Below, piece after piece: positions 1-7,984 of a stretch of DNA of 64,000 bases. Each line of letters opens with the position of its first letter. Position 1 is the stretch's first letter. Source of the DNA: Gammaproteobacteria bacterium (lineage in GTDB: Bacteria; Pseudomonadota; Gammaproteobacteria; Pseudomonadales; Azotimanducaceae); assembly GCA_009837185.1 (NCBI GenBank), contig VXUA01000041.1, forward strand, positions 1 through 64,000, written 5' to 3'. A model generated the notes under the pieces. The model made no database searches, was not told the DNA's origin, and worked only from the letters and a program-made list of their open reading frames with translations. Both the position numbers and the translations under genes were made by a program.

Positions 1-90
1 CTATACGACATAGTCCTATTATAATTGGTGTGTAGTTTCGTATATAAGTCCCAAACAATACCAAGCACTTGAAAACTGGGCGTTTTGTCC

Positions 91-888
91 TCACCAACTG
101 TTTCTCAATTCTCGTAGTTTTAAAAACACCGTCTTTGGTGACGGCTCGTCTTCTAAATTCGGAAATTCCTTTCTCAATTGTTCGATAACTGATGGACTCT
201 GTAACCGAAAGAAGGTATTGACTTCCTTTTCCAAAGCAAGCGTGGTCACAATAGGATCGTCTGGATCGTGCGTTTTATTAAGATCATCTAAGAGCTCTCG
301 AGCTCGTTGATTATTCGGTTCTCTATTTAAAGTAAATTCTAAATTGTTAGTTATATAGTCATGCCCTGGATATATTTTTGTGTCTTCGCGTAACTTAGTC
401 AACTGAGATACGAACGTGTGGTACAACTCTTCGGGATGACCGCCCTGATGACAATTCCCCGCGCCTGCATTGAATAGAGTATCGCCGGAAAACAGTACCG
501 GGTCATCGCCTATGGAACGTATACACACGTGACTCATCGTATGCCCCGGGGTATCCATTGCTTCGAACTCTACGGATTTACCGACTTTGATGACGTCACC
601 CGCATTTAACCCACGATCAATCCCTTTGATGCGTTTTCCTGCTCCCGCATGCGCTAGTAACTTTGCGCCTGTTGCCTCGATGACAGGACCATTTCCACCA
701 GTGTGATCTCCATGTTCATGTGTATTCAAAACCTGTGTTATTCGCCAACCACGATTCTTCGCTTGAGTCAGGCATTTTTCGTAGTCTAAGGGATCGATTG
801 CTAAGGCTTCGCCGGTCTCGCTGCAGGCAACCAAGTAGTTAAAATTTCGTAATGAGTTCCCCGTCCAAATTTGTTCCACAAGCATCAT
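91..888 (-). CDS. gloB: Hydroxyacylglutathione hydrolase (glyoxalase II)-like MBL-fold hydrolase
   Basis: This is a 265-residue metallo-beta-lactamase-fold hydrolase. The metal-binding motif THEHGDH lies near residue 56. Later conserved segments DTPGHTMSH, SGDTLFNAGAGNC and YPGHDY supply the remaining metal ligands of glyoxalase II. The C-terminal region with NRARELL-type sequence matches the HAGH substrate-binding domain, and the length is close to the usual 250-260 residues. Family members hydrolyse S-lactoylglutathione to lactate and glutathione in methylglyoxal detoxification. Two adjacent ATG codons open the frame; the first has an AAAGGA Shine-Dalgarno-like sequence about 9 bases upstream. 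It is transcribed away from the plus-strand genes that follow. Another glutathione thioester hydrolase of the same fold is the main alternative. Confidence 0.9.
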   Translation of the reverse strand: MMLVEQIWTGNSLRNFNYLVACSETGEALAIDPLDYEKCLTQAKNRGWRITQVLNTHEHGDHTGGNGPVIEATGAKLLAHAGAGKRIKGIDRGLNAGDVIKVGKSVEFEAMDTPGHTMSHVCIRSIGDDPVLFSGDTLFNAGAGNCHQGGHPEELYHTFVSQLTKLREDTKIYPGHDYITNNLEFTLNREPNNQRARELLDDLNKTHDPDDPIVTTLALEKEVNTFFRLQSPSVIEQLRKEFPNLEDEPSPKTVFLKLRELRNSW

Positions 889-961
889 ATATTTCGTCCT
901 TTCGGTTCTTTATCAAACAGCGCAGAAACCCTAATTTTAGTGCTGTTGAGAGGGGCAACTC

Positions 962-1354
962 ATGACTGAGACCGAACAGTTTGAAATAGCATCAAATTGG
1001 TTCAAACAGCTCGAACACGGAGATTTAGACCAACTGGTTTCACTCTACTCTGACACTCGGTTGAGCTTCCATCCGACCCTTTGGAACGAACACATCCGGA
1101 GCCGTGCTCGAACACGAGACTACTTCGTTAGTTTTTTAGCGAAGAGACCCGAAGTGCATTCCTTCGAGGGGGAGTTTCTAGGTCTAGGTGAACACGCGTT
1201 TCTGTACTCCGGAACGATGGCACTAAGGTTGGGAACCCACGGTCATGACACTGAAGACCAGATTACAGCACGATTTAGCTTTGTCTGGACCAAAGAAGAC
1301 GATGATCAATGGAGAATTCTTCATCATCACAACTCTGTAGTACCTGCGACATAG
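962..1354 (+). CDS. NTF2-like / SnoaL-like small protein
   Basis: This 130-residue protein has the look of the NTF2-like superfamily (CaMKII-association/SnoaL type). It has an N-terminal helix with a W-F-x-x-L pattern, a Y-S-D-T-R segment followed by a W, and a C-terminal half of beta strands ending in WRILHHHNSV. Such cone-shaped folds bind small ligands or act as small isomerases or hydrolases; no specific reaction can be assigned. A GAGAGGGG ribosome-binding site sits just before the ATG. It is divergent from the glyoxalase II-like gene and about 90 bases upstream of the HMG-CoA lyase-like gene, so it may belong to the acyl-CoA block. Family assignment is fairly confident, function unknown. 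Confidence 0.75.
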   Translation: MTETEQFEIASNWFKQLEHGDLDQLVSLYSDTRLSFHPTLWNEHIRSRARTRDYFVSFLAKRPEVHSFEGEFLGLGEHAFLYSGTMALRLGTHGHDTEDQITARFSFVWTKEDDDQWRILHHHNSVVPAT

Positions 1355-1447
1355 CGTCAAATCTACCGTTTTAATCTTTTTTATAATGTAATAAGACGTT
1401 CTTGAACTGCGTTCAGTTCAAAACATTCGCAACACTCTTTTATCACC

Positions 1448-2539
1448 ATGACGCTACCCAAATCAGTCGAAATCTTCGACGATACAATGCGAGAAGGGCT
1501 TCAAATAGAGAGTCCGGACATAACAATCGACGACAAGTTGAGGTTATTGGACGCTATCGGTGATATGGGAGCTAAGACGATTTCAATTGGATCATTTGCG
1601 CACCCAAAATGGACTCCATCCATGGCGAAAATCGACGAACTCGCAAAGCGCTTCAAACCGAAACCGGGCGTGAAATACACCGCGCTTGTGTTTAATGAGG
1701 TTGGCTTTGAACGCGCCGATTCGTATTACCCAAAAATAGACGTTCGGCAACGGAGTTTCTCAACCCACGTCGAACTCTGCGACACGTTTGCTCGCAGAAA
1801 TTACAATCGAACACAGCGCGAACAAATCGACTCTGCCACCAATCTGATCAAAAGTGCTGTCGAATCAAACCGGGAGTACGGTTCGGTGACCCTTGGTAGC
1901 CCATTCGGTTCAAACTTTGAAGGTCCGTTCAGTCTGGATCAACGTATGGAACTACTCACCTTACTGATCGAAAAGTGGCATGAGGTTGGTCTTGAAGTGT
2001 TAGAACTTTCGGTGTTAGACGGCATGGGGTGGAACATGCCGCATACCGTCGAGGACACCATACTCGCTATCCGCGACCGGTATCCGGAAATAAGGACGTT
2101 TCACCTACACTTTCACAACACCAGAGGTGTTGGGATCGCGAGCTACTACGAAGCACTTCGGCACGGTGTGACTCGATTCGATACTTCCCTCGGTGGTCTT
2201 GGTGGCTGTCCATATTGTGGGAACGGACGCGCCGCTGGTCACGTACCGACAGAAGACTTCATCCTACTTTGTCATGAGATGGGGATTGAAACTGGTTATG
2301 ACTTAGACAAGGTAATTGAAGCTGCAGTGATCGCCGAGGAAGTAGTGGGACACCCGTTAAACGGACATGTCTCCAAAGCCGGTCCGCTACCACATGGCGA
2401 AGCCCTTTATCCTGCGAACATGCCATTTATTGAATCACTCTCTGAAGCCAGCCATTTTCGCAATGGCGCGCACGTTTATCAAGAACAACGGTCACCTTGG
2501 TCCGATCCGAACGCACTCGTAGGTTCAGAAAAGGACTGA
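1448..2539 (+). CDS. Hydroxymethylglutaryl-CoA lyase-like DRE-TIM metallolyase
   Basis: This 363-residue TIM-barrel enzyme carries DDTMREG at residues 11-17, the DRE-TIM metal and substrate motif. It has clustered histidines (HLHFH) near 219-223 for the divalent metal, and GGLGGCPYCGNGRA near 250-263, which matches the HMG-CoA lyase signature loop with its catalytic cysteine. Family members cleave 3-hydroxy-3-methylglutaryl-CoA to acetoacetate and acetyl-CoA, the last step of leucine breakdown. It is about 60 residues longer than typical bacterial HMG-CoA lyases, with an extended C-terminus, so it may be a family relative with another 3-hydroxyacyl-CoA substrate. The next genes are a biotin carboxylase and a crotonase, which supports an acyl-CoA pathway. 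Confidence 0.85.
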   Translation: MTLPKSVEIFDDTMREGLQIESPDITIDDKLRLLDAIGDMGAKTISIGSFAHPKWTPSMAKIDELAKRFKPKPGVKYTALVFNEVGFERADSYYPKIDVRQRSFSTHVELCDTFARRNYNRTQREQIDSATNLIKSAVESNREYGSVTLGSPFGSNFEGPFSLDQRMELLTLLIEKWHEVGLEVLELSVLDGMGWNMPHTVEDTILAIRDRYPEIRTFHLHFHNTRGVGIASYYEALRHGVTRFDTSLGGLGGCPYCGNGRAAGHVPTEDFILLCHEMGIETGYDLDKVIEAAVIAEEVVGHPLNGHVSKAGPLPHGEALYPANMPFIESLSEASHFRNGAHVYQEQRSPWSDPNALVGSEKD

Positions 2540-2643
2540 CTGTTCTTGGTGTTGAGCAACTTAGGACCTACCAGATCAGTGGCAAACTCTTAAGTTGGTA
2601 CTAAGTACATAATCACGCGCTTCTAGCAAACAGTTCTTTAGAC

Positions 2644-4605
2644 GTGACCTCCAAACACATTCGGCGACTTTTAGTAGCGAACCGAGGCGAAATAGCGAGC
2701 CGTATATTTCGTACTGCTCGGACTTCCGGTATCGAGACAGTAGCCGTGTATGCGGACGGGGACGCGAACGCGTCGTTCGTACGGGGGGCTGACCATGCGA
2801 TTGCATTGCGAGGACAAACTTCGCTCGATACATACTTAAGTATTGAAAAAATTCTCCATGCTTGTTCAATGACCAATGCGGACGCAGTGCATCCAGGGTA
2901 TGGTTTTCTCTCTGAGAACGCGGTCTTCGCGCGCGCAATTCAAGAGAAGGGCTTTATTTGGGTAGGTCCGCCAGCGGACGCTATCGAGAAAATGGGGGAC
3001 AAACTCACAGCAAAGTCAATGATGCACGACGCAGGGATACCCACGCTCCATGCAGTACCCGTAGCCTCAGGCACAGACGCCCTAGCTGCCGCCGACGACC
3101 TCGGATATCCAGTTTTAGTAAAAGCCACAGCTGGAGGTGGAGGTCGCGGGATGCGGGTAGTTGAGAACGGGGACCAACTGCAAGCAGATCTAGAAAGTGC
3201 GCAGCGCGAAGCACAGTCGGCGTTTGGGAACGACACCGTATTCCTAGAACGTTGGATCACCGCCACTAGACACGTAGAAGTACAAATACTCGGGGACACG
3301 CACGGCAATTTGGTGCACTTCTTTGAACGCGAGTGTTCTATTCAACGCCGACATCAAAAGATCATTGAAGAGGCACCCTCCCCTGCAATCACTCCAGAAT
3401 TGCGAGTTGCGTTAGGTGAAGCAGCGGTTGCAGTTGCTAAATCGTTGAATTACTCTTCGGCGGGAACTGTGGAATTTTTATTGAGTGGAGAGGAATTCTG
3501 GTTCCTCGAGGTCAACACAAGACTGCAAGTCGAACACCCTGTCACAGAAGCGGTCACAGGCTTTGATCTCGTTCACGAACAACTGCGAATCGCAGAGGGA
3601 GAACCGCTCGGGTACACTCAACAAGACTTAAGTATTTCCGGACATGCGATCGAGGCTCGTCTGTATGCAGAAGATCCTACAAAAGATTTCTTACCAACTT
3701 CAGGTACGATCAAAAAGTGGAAGCCCTCGTCGAACGCAAGATTTGATTCTGGAGTGGAAACAGGTTCGACTGTGAATATCGAGTTCGATCCAATGATTGC
3801 AAAAGTTATTTCTCATGGTCGCGATCGAAATGAGGCGATTCGCAAATTAACTCTCGCGCTCGAGCAAACACATATTCAAGGTATCAAAAACAATCGAGAC
3901 TTTCTCGTCCAAACACTCAAAACGCCAAAGTTTGTTGCGGGCGATACTACAACCGATTTCATTGAACGAGTGGCACCACTTCGTGAACGACCATTTGAGA
4001 TGGAAGAATTGCACGGTGTTTTAATCGCAGTGGCACTGTTTTCCCAACGCAGAACGAACGACCATGATGAACCCGACCAACCGAAATTAAAGTCCCAATT
4101 GCCTGCACAACACCACGCTTTTGAATTCAATGGCGAAGACTATGATGTGAAGTGCGATCTTATCACCGATCACGAGTATCGAGTTGTTATAAGTGGGACG
4201 CAGTTTGACGTGAGAGTTGTGCTCATCGAAGAGAACTTCATCGATATTGAAGTCGATAGTTGTCGAGTAAGGTGTAACCTTCATCGCGATGAGGATACTT
4301 GGTACGTACACATGTCCTCTGGCGACCTTGAAATTCGTACTCGACCTTTGTTTTCATTGCAGGACACAACCCACCGCACAGGAAATCTCAGCGCACCCAT
4401 GCCAGGAAAAGTGCTCACTCTTGAGGTTGAAGACAACAGCCAAGTTAAATCGGGCGAACTCCTATTGGTGCTCGAAGCAATGAAAATGGAACATCGCATA
4501 GTCGCTCCCTACGACGGAGTTGTTTCCGCGGTTCACGTTGCCATTGGAGATATAGTCGAAAAGGACGTACTTTTGGTTGAAATGGCAGTTTCAGAACAAA
4601 ATTAG
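2644..4605 (+). CDS. Biotin-dependent acyl-CoA carboxylase alpha subunit (biotin carboxylase + biotinyl domain)
   Basis: This 653-residue protein opens with RRLLVANRGEIASRI, the biotin carboxylase N-terminal domain. An ATP-grasp domain follows (VKATAGGGGRGMR near residue 160; FLEVNTRLQVEHPVTE near 290), and then the biotin carboxylase C-terminal domain (GHAIEARLYAEDP). The last 80 residues form a biotinyl carrier domain with EAMKMEH, the biotin acceptor being Lys615. This architecture is that of methylcrotonyl-, propionyl- or geranyl-CoA carboxylase alpha chains. The start is GTG at 2644. A carboxyltransferase beta subunit would be required, but none lies in this window. Neighbouring HMG-CoA lyase-like and crotonase genes favour methylcrotonyl-CoA carboxylase, though this is inference. 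Confidence 0.9.
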   Translation: MTSKHIRRLLVANRGEIASRIFRTARTSGIETVAVYADGDANASFVRGADHAIALRGQTSLDTYLSIEKILHACSMTNADAVHPGYGFLSENAVFARAIQEKGFIWVGPPADAIEKMGDKLTAKSMMHDAGIPTLHAVPVASGTDALAAADDLGYPVLVKATAGGGGRGMRVVENGDQLQADLESAQREAQSAFGNDTVFLERWITATRHVEVQILGDTHGNLVHFFERECSIQRRHQKIIEEAPSPAITPELRVALGEAAVAVAKSLNYSSAGTVEFLLSGEEFWFLEVNTRLQVEHPVTEAVTGFDLVHEQLRIAEGEPLGYTQQDLSISGHAIEARLYAEDPTKDFLPTSGTIKKWKPSSNARFDSGVETGSTVNIEFDPMIAKVISHGRDRNEAIRKLTLALEQTHIQGIKNNRDFLVQTLKTPKFVAGDTTTDFIERVAPLRERPFEMEELHGVLIAVALFSQRRTNDHDEPDQPKLKSQLPAQHHAFEFNGEDYDVKCDLITDHEYRVVISGTQFDVRVVLIEENFIDIEVDSCRVRCNLHRDEDTWYVHMSSGDLEIRTRPLFSLQDTTHRTGNLSAPMPGKVLTLEVEDNSQVKSGELLLVLEAMKMEHRIVAPYDGVVSAVHVAIGDIVEKDVLLVEMAVSEQN

Positions 4606-4651
4606 TAGCTTCGCCGTTGGCTTCACAAACATAAACGAGACGCAGTGATCG

Positions 4652-5425
4652 ATGACTGAACATTCGACAATTCGATACCACATTGAAAACGACGCTGCTT
4701 GGATCACATTAAATCGACCTCACAATCGAAACGCGCTTACAGCTGAGTTAGTCAACGAGCTATACGAACTTCTAGGTTCAGCTGAGGAAGATTCCAGTAT
4801 TCGCGGGATCGTTATCACTGGTGCAGGTCCGGCATTCTGTTCCGGAGCCGACTTGAAGAGCCCTCCAGGATCGACTGTCGATGGCTCACAATCTGTTCCC
4901 TACGGTGATGTGCTAAAACGCATCATGGATTGCTCTAAACCTGTCATTGTTGCAATCAACGGCAGCGCTGCTGCAGGAGGACTAGGTCTCATCGGCGCGG
5001 CGGACATCGTAATTTCTGTCGACCATACACACTTCAGTTTCCGTGAAGTACGGGTTGGTGTTATTCCCGGCGTAATCGCGGTAGTGTGTCTACCCAAAAT
5101 CGGTCCACACATCGCAATGAAACTCTTTCTCACCGGCGAACGATTCTCTAGCGAACAAGCGGTTGAATACGGGTTGGTGCATCGAGTTGTATCACAAGAT
5201 CAATTGGTTTCCGCAGTTAACTCCGAGCTTGATGCAATCAAACTCGGCGGACCGAACGCGATTAAAGAGTGCAAACGCTTAGTGAAACAGGTTCCGACTT
5301 GGAGTCGCGACGAAGGATTGGTCCGAACACAACAATGGAGTACAGAAATCTTTCAATCAGATGAAGCCGCAGAGGGAATTGCTGCATTCATCGAAAAACG
5401 AAACGCATCCTGGATCAAGGAATGA
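4652..5425 (+). CDS. Enoyl-CoA hydratase/isomerase family protein (methylglutaconyl-CoA hydratase-like)
   Basis: This is a 257-residue crotonase-fold protein. Oxyanion-hole segments are visible as GPAFCSGADL (around residue 60) and GSAAAGGLGL (around 108). The FSFREVRVGVIPGVI segment carries the glutamate expected at the first catalytic position. The pattern E-V-R-x-G-x-x-P-x-V-I recalls LiuC-type methylglutaconyl-CoA hydratases more than fatty-acid crotonases. Length is normal for the family. It starts 46 bases after the carboxylase alpha subunit, which suggests one operon. With the HMG-CoA lyase-like gene it would supply three steps of leucine degradation. Substrate choice within the crotonase family cannot be read with certainty. 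Confidence 0.85.
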   Translation: MTEHSTIRYHIENDAAWITLNRPHNRNALTAELVNELYELLGSAEEDSSIRGIVITGAGPAFCSGADLKSPPGSTVDGSQSVPYGDVLKRIMDCSKPVIVAINGSAAAGGLGLIGAADIVISVDHTHFSFREVRVGVIPGVIAVVCLPKIGPHIAMKLFLTGERFSSEQAVEYGLVHRVVSQDQLVSAVNSELDAIKLGGPNAIKECKRLVKQVPTWSRDEGLVRTQQWSTEIFQSDEAAEGIAAFIEKRNASWIKE

Positions 5426-5565
5426 GTGCCCAGTCTACGGTCTCATTCTTTGTCTGGACCTGGTAGTTTCCTCTCACAGCACACGTAGAATAAAATGGGG
5501 AATTGGACATTATTCTGTTTTCGTTTTTCCTTTTCTTAGCAAACGAAATCAGAGACGAGCTTTAG

Positions 5566-6705
5566 ATGAAATCAAAGATCTGCGACCTTCTCGGAATTGA
5601 GTTTCCTTTGCTGGCTTTTAGTCACTGTCGCGATGTCGTAGCAGAGGTTTCCAAAGCTGGGGGTATGGGAGTACTCGGCGCCGCAGCTTTCGGTCCAGAT
5701 GAACTAGAAATAGAACTGGACTGGATCGACGAAAACATCGAGGGTAAACCTTACGGGGTCGACATCATCGCCCCGACGAACCTATCTCCTGTCGCTTCGG
5801 CAAGCGCTCGGGACCAAATCGAATCTGTGCCAGACAAAAATCGTGAATTCGCCCTCGGAGTCTTAGAACAGCATGGGGTCGAAACAGAGAACATTTACAC
5901 CTACACAGAGAAAGACACGCAAAACGCCATTACTGGCTTTCTTACTAACGACCAAGCAGGAGCCATAATCGATGTCGCCTTTTCGCACCCCATTGGGTTG
6001 ATCGCAAATGCTTTGGGCGTGCCACCTCAATACATGATCGACCGTGCGAAAAAAGAAAACGTACCAACCGCTGCGCTCGTCGGCAGCAAAGAACACGCGA
6101 TGAAGCAAGTAGAAGCCGGCGTCGACATCTTGGTGGTATCAGGGTACGAAGCAGGCGGGCACTGTGGTGAGGTTTCGACTTTGGTACTAGTACCCGAGAT
6201 TTGTGCGGCGTTAAAAGATAGCAATGTACCTGTTCTCGCAGCTGGCGGCATCGTTACCGGTCGTCAAATGGCTGCGTGTATGGCAATGGGAGCCGATGGT
6301 GCTTGGACCGGTTCGGTCTGGTTAACAACGATTGAATCTGAAACGCCGCAAACCATCAAAGAGAAGTACATCGAAGCGACATCAGGACACACGGTACGTT
6401 CGAAACAACGTACCGGCAAATACTCGCGTCAATTACGCTCTTCTTGGACCGAAGCTTGGGATGCCGTAGATGCGCCCGATCCCCTTCCTATGCCAATTCA
6501 GTCATTAGTGAGTGAACCTCCACTTCATCGAATAGCGCAAATGGCAGATAAAGGACATCAAGGCGCTAGAGAACTGGCAACTTATTGGGTCGGACAAGGG
6601 GTCGGGCTAATGAATTCCATACAAACTTCCCGCCAAGTGGTCTACGACTTCATGGAAGACTTTTTGGAAGCTTACGAACGCCTTAACGAGAGCATCTCCG
6701 ACTAG
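5566..6705 (+). CDS. Nitronate monooxygenase-like FMN-dependent oxidoreductase
   Basis: This 379-residue TIM-barrel protein resembles the 2-nitropropane dioxygenase/nitronate monooxygenase family. Visible marks are the N-terminal ICDLLGIEFPLL, the glycine-rich KAGGMGVLGAAAFGP, VSGYEAGGHCGE with the conserved histidine near residue 200, and the FMN phosphate-binding segment VLAAGGIVTGRQ followed by AMGADGAWTGSVWL. Family members oxidise alkyl nitronates (for example propionate-3-nitronate) to carbonyl compounds, or act as related flavin oxidoreductases. It follows the crotonase after 140 non-coding bases, so it may have its own promoter. The C-terminal 70 residues are longer than in short family members. 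Substrate is unknown. Confidence 0.85.
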   Translation: MKSKICDLLGIEFPLLAFSHCRDVVAEVSKAGGMGVLGAAAFGPDELEIELDWIDENIEGKPYGVDIIAPTNLSPVASASARDQIESVPDKNREFALGVLEQHGVETENIYTYTEKDTQNAITGFLTNDQAGAIIDVAFSHPIGLIANALGVPPQYMIDRAKKENVPTAALVGSKEHAMKQVEAGVDILVVSGYEAGGHCGEVSTLVLVPEICAALKDSNVPVLAAGGIVTGRQMAACMAMGADGAWTGSVWLTTIESETPQTIKEKYIEATSGHTVRSKQRTGKYSRQLRSSWTEAWDAVDAPDPLPMPIQSLVSEPPLHRIAQMADKGHQGARELATYWVGQGVGLMNSIQTSRQVVYDFMEDFLEAYERLNESISD

Positions 6706-6725
6706 CATAAGAGCTAGCACGAACG

Positions 6726-7880
6726 TCAGAGTGGTATCTGTTCTTGTATGCGAGATCGAGCCGTTTCGCAATATTTCTCTGAATTGTCGATCCCTAAGTA
6801 TGTCCGACCTAGTTTCTTAGCCACTACACAAGTAGTACCAACACCGACAAAGGGATCGAGAACAATATCCCCTTTGAAGCTGAACAACTGAATCACGCGA
6901 CGTGCTAGCTCCTCGGGAAACACCGCCGGATGATCGAACACTTTCATGTTCTTTTCGGGAGCGATTGACCACTTCCCAACGACCCATTTTTTGAAATCGT
7001 CCGCACTAATGTCTGCATCAACGCGGTTACCGGGTTTTTGTAGCGTACCTTTACAGAACACTTCAATAAACTCCCAGGTGTACTTCAAATAGGGATTAGA
7101 CGGGCTCTTCCAACTTCCCCACGCGGTGTATTTACAGTTATAGTTGTTCTTCTCCCACAAGATCTCCCCTTTCCAAATCATTTTCGCATCCATGAGTTTT
7201 TTCGAGATCATATGATGACTGGGAATGTAGTCGGAGTACAAAGGCTGAATGTTGATCGCCAAACGGCCACCAAACTTAAGGACACGGACACACTCGTCAA
7301 GAATAGCAAACAATTTTTCGAAATATTTTTGCCATTGGGCTGAGTCTTCTTGCGCGTCGTAACCTAATCCAAAGTTGTAGGGAGGCGATGTAAAGATTAA
7401 ATCGAAACAGTTATCTGGCAATTGTGCTAGGATTGCTTCGCTGTCGCCGCAGAGAATTTGTTCAATGTAGGGTTCTGGAAGTACATTCATCTGCTCGTCG
7501 AACGACGCGCCGTTGGTATAGAAATGGCGACCACGACGAGCTTCCTTCTCTTTTCTCCCTTCAATTTTACGTTCTGCGTTGTAGTCCACATAAACACGCT
7601 TGCCGCCGCGTAGGCCATAGCTACTCTGTTCTTTTAACGTAGCTAGAAAGTTGGATAGTATGGTAGGATCGTGGCGACTGTCCTTTTGTAAATCGTTGAC
7701 TACAGTCTCCACATAACTCACAACCGCTTGGCGTAAATGCACTTCGTATCGATCACCAGATTTCACTACGGAGAGGTCGTTCGGGTTAAAGCGCGAGTTC
7801 AACTCTTCAATCAGGACCTCGGTACTGGCTTTACCGACCTGATCTTTGGTGAGAGGAAGTGAGACTACTCTATACGACAT
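6726..7880 (-). CDS. Solitary site-specific DNA methyltransferase (SPPY type, permuted beta order)
   Basis: This 384-residue protein has the amino-methyltransferase catalytic motif TSPPY (Ser165) before the SAM-binding motif DPFVGVGT (Phe344). That is the motif IV before motif I order of beta-class enzymes. SPPY is usual for N4-cytosine methyltransferases but also occurs in N6-adenine enzymes. The 150 residues before the catalytic motif and the middle segment between the motifs (rich in W, K and Y) probably hold target recognition. No restriction endonuclease lies next to it: the neighbours are an oxidoreductase and a TonB-dependent receptor. It is therefore an orphan methyltransferase, either an epigenetic regulator or a leftover restriction-modification half. 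The ATG at 7880 has no strong ribosome-binding site. Confidence 0.88.
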   Translation of the reverse strand: MSYRVVSLPLTKDQVGKASTEVLIEELNSRFNPNDLSVVKSGDRYEVHLRQAVVSYVETVVNDLQKDSRHDPTILSNFLATLKEQSSYGLRGGKRVYVDYNAERKIEGRKEKEARRGRHFYTNGASFDEQMNVLPEPYIEQILCGDSEAILAQLPDNCFDLIFTSPPYNFGLGYDAQEDSAQWQKYFEKLFAILDECVRVLKFGGRLAINIQPLYSDYIPSHHMISKKLMDAKMIWKGEILWEKNNYNCKYTAWGSWKSPSNPYLKYTWEFIEVFCKGTLQKPGNRVDADISADDFKKWVVGKWSIAPEKNMKVFDHPAVFPEELARRVIQLFSFKGDIVLDPFVGVGTTCVVAKKLGRTYLGIDNSEKYCETARSRIQEQIPL

Positions 7881-7938
7881 CCACTAACAATCTCTTACGT
7901 AATCGTACCTACGACAATGTGTCGCTAGACTGCACAAA

Positions 7939-7963
7939 CTCTCAGTGTCCAAGACACTGAGAG
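7939..7963 (-). terminator. Perfect 11-bp hairpin downstream of the TonB-dependent receptor
   Basis: CTCTCAGTGTC and its exact reverse complement are separated by three bases (CAA). The hairpin lies 21 bases beyond the receptor stop codon on the minus strand and is followed in that direction by a short T-rich run (TTTG). This fits an intrinsic terminator with a weak U tract, between the receptor and the upstream-facing methyltransferase start. Confidence 0.5.
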
Positions 7964-7984
7964 CTCATGCTATTGTCAAAGTTG

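Noticed and set aside
2576..2938. 120-codon minus-strand frame over the carboxylase start
   Set aside because: It is antisense to the conserved biotin carboxylase N-terminal domain and shows no family pattern.
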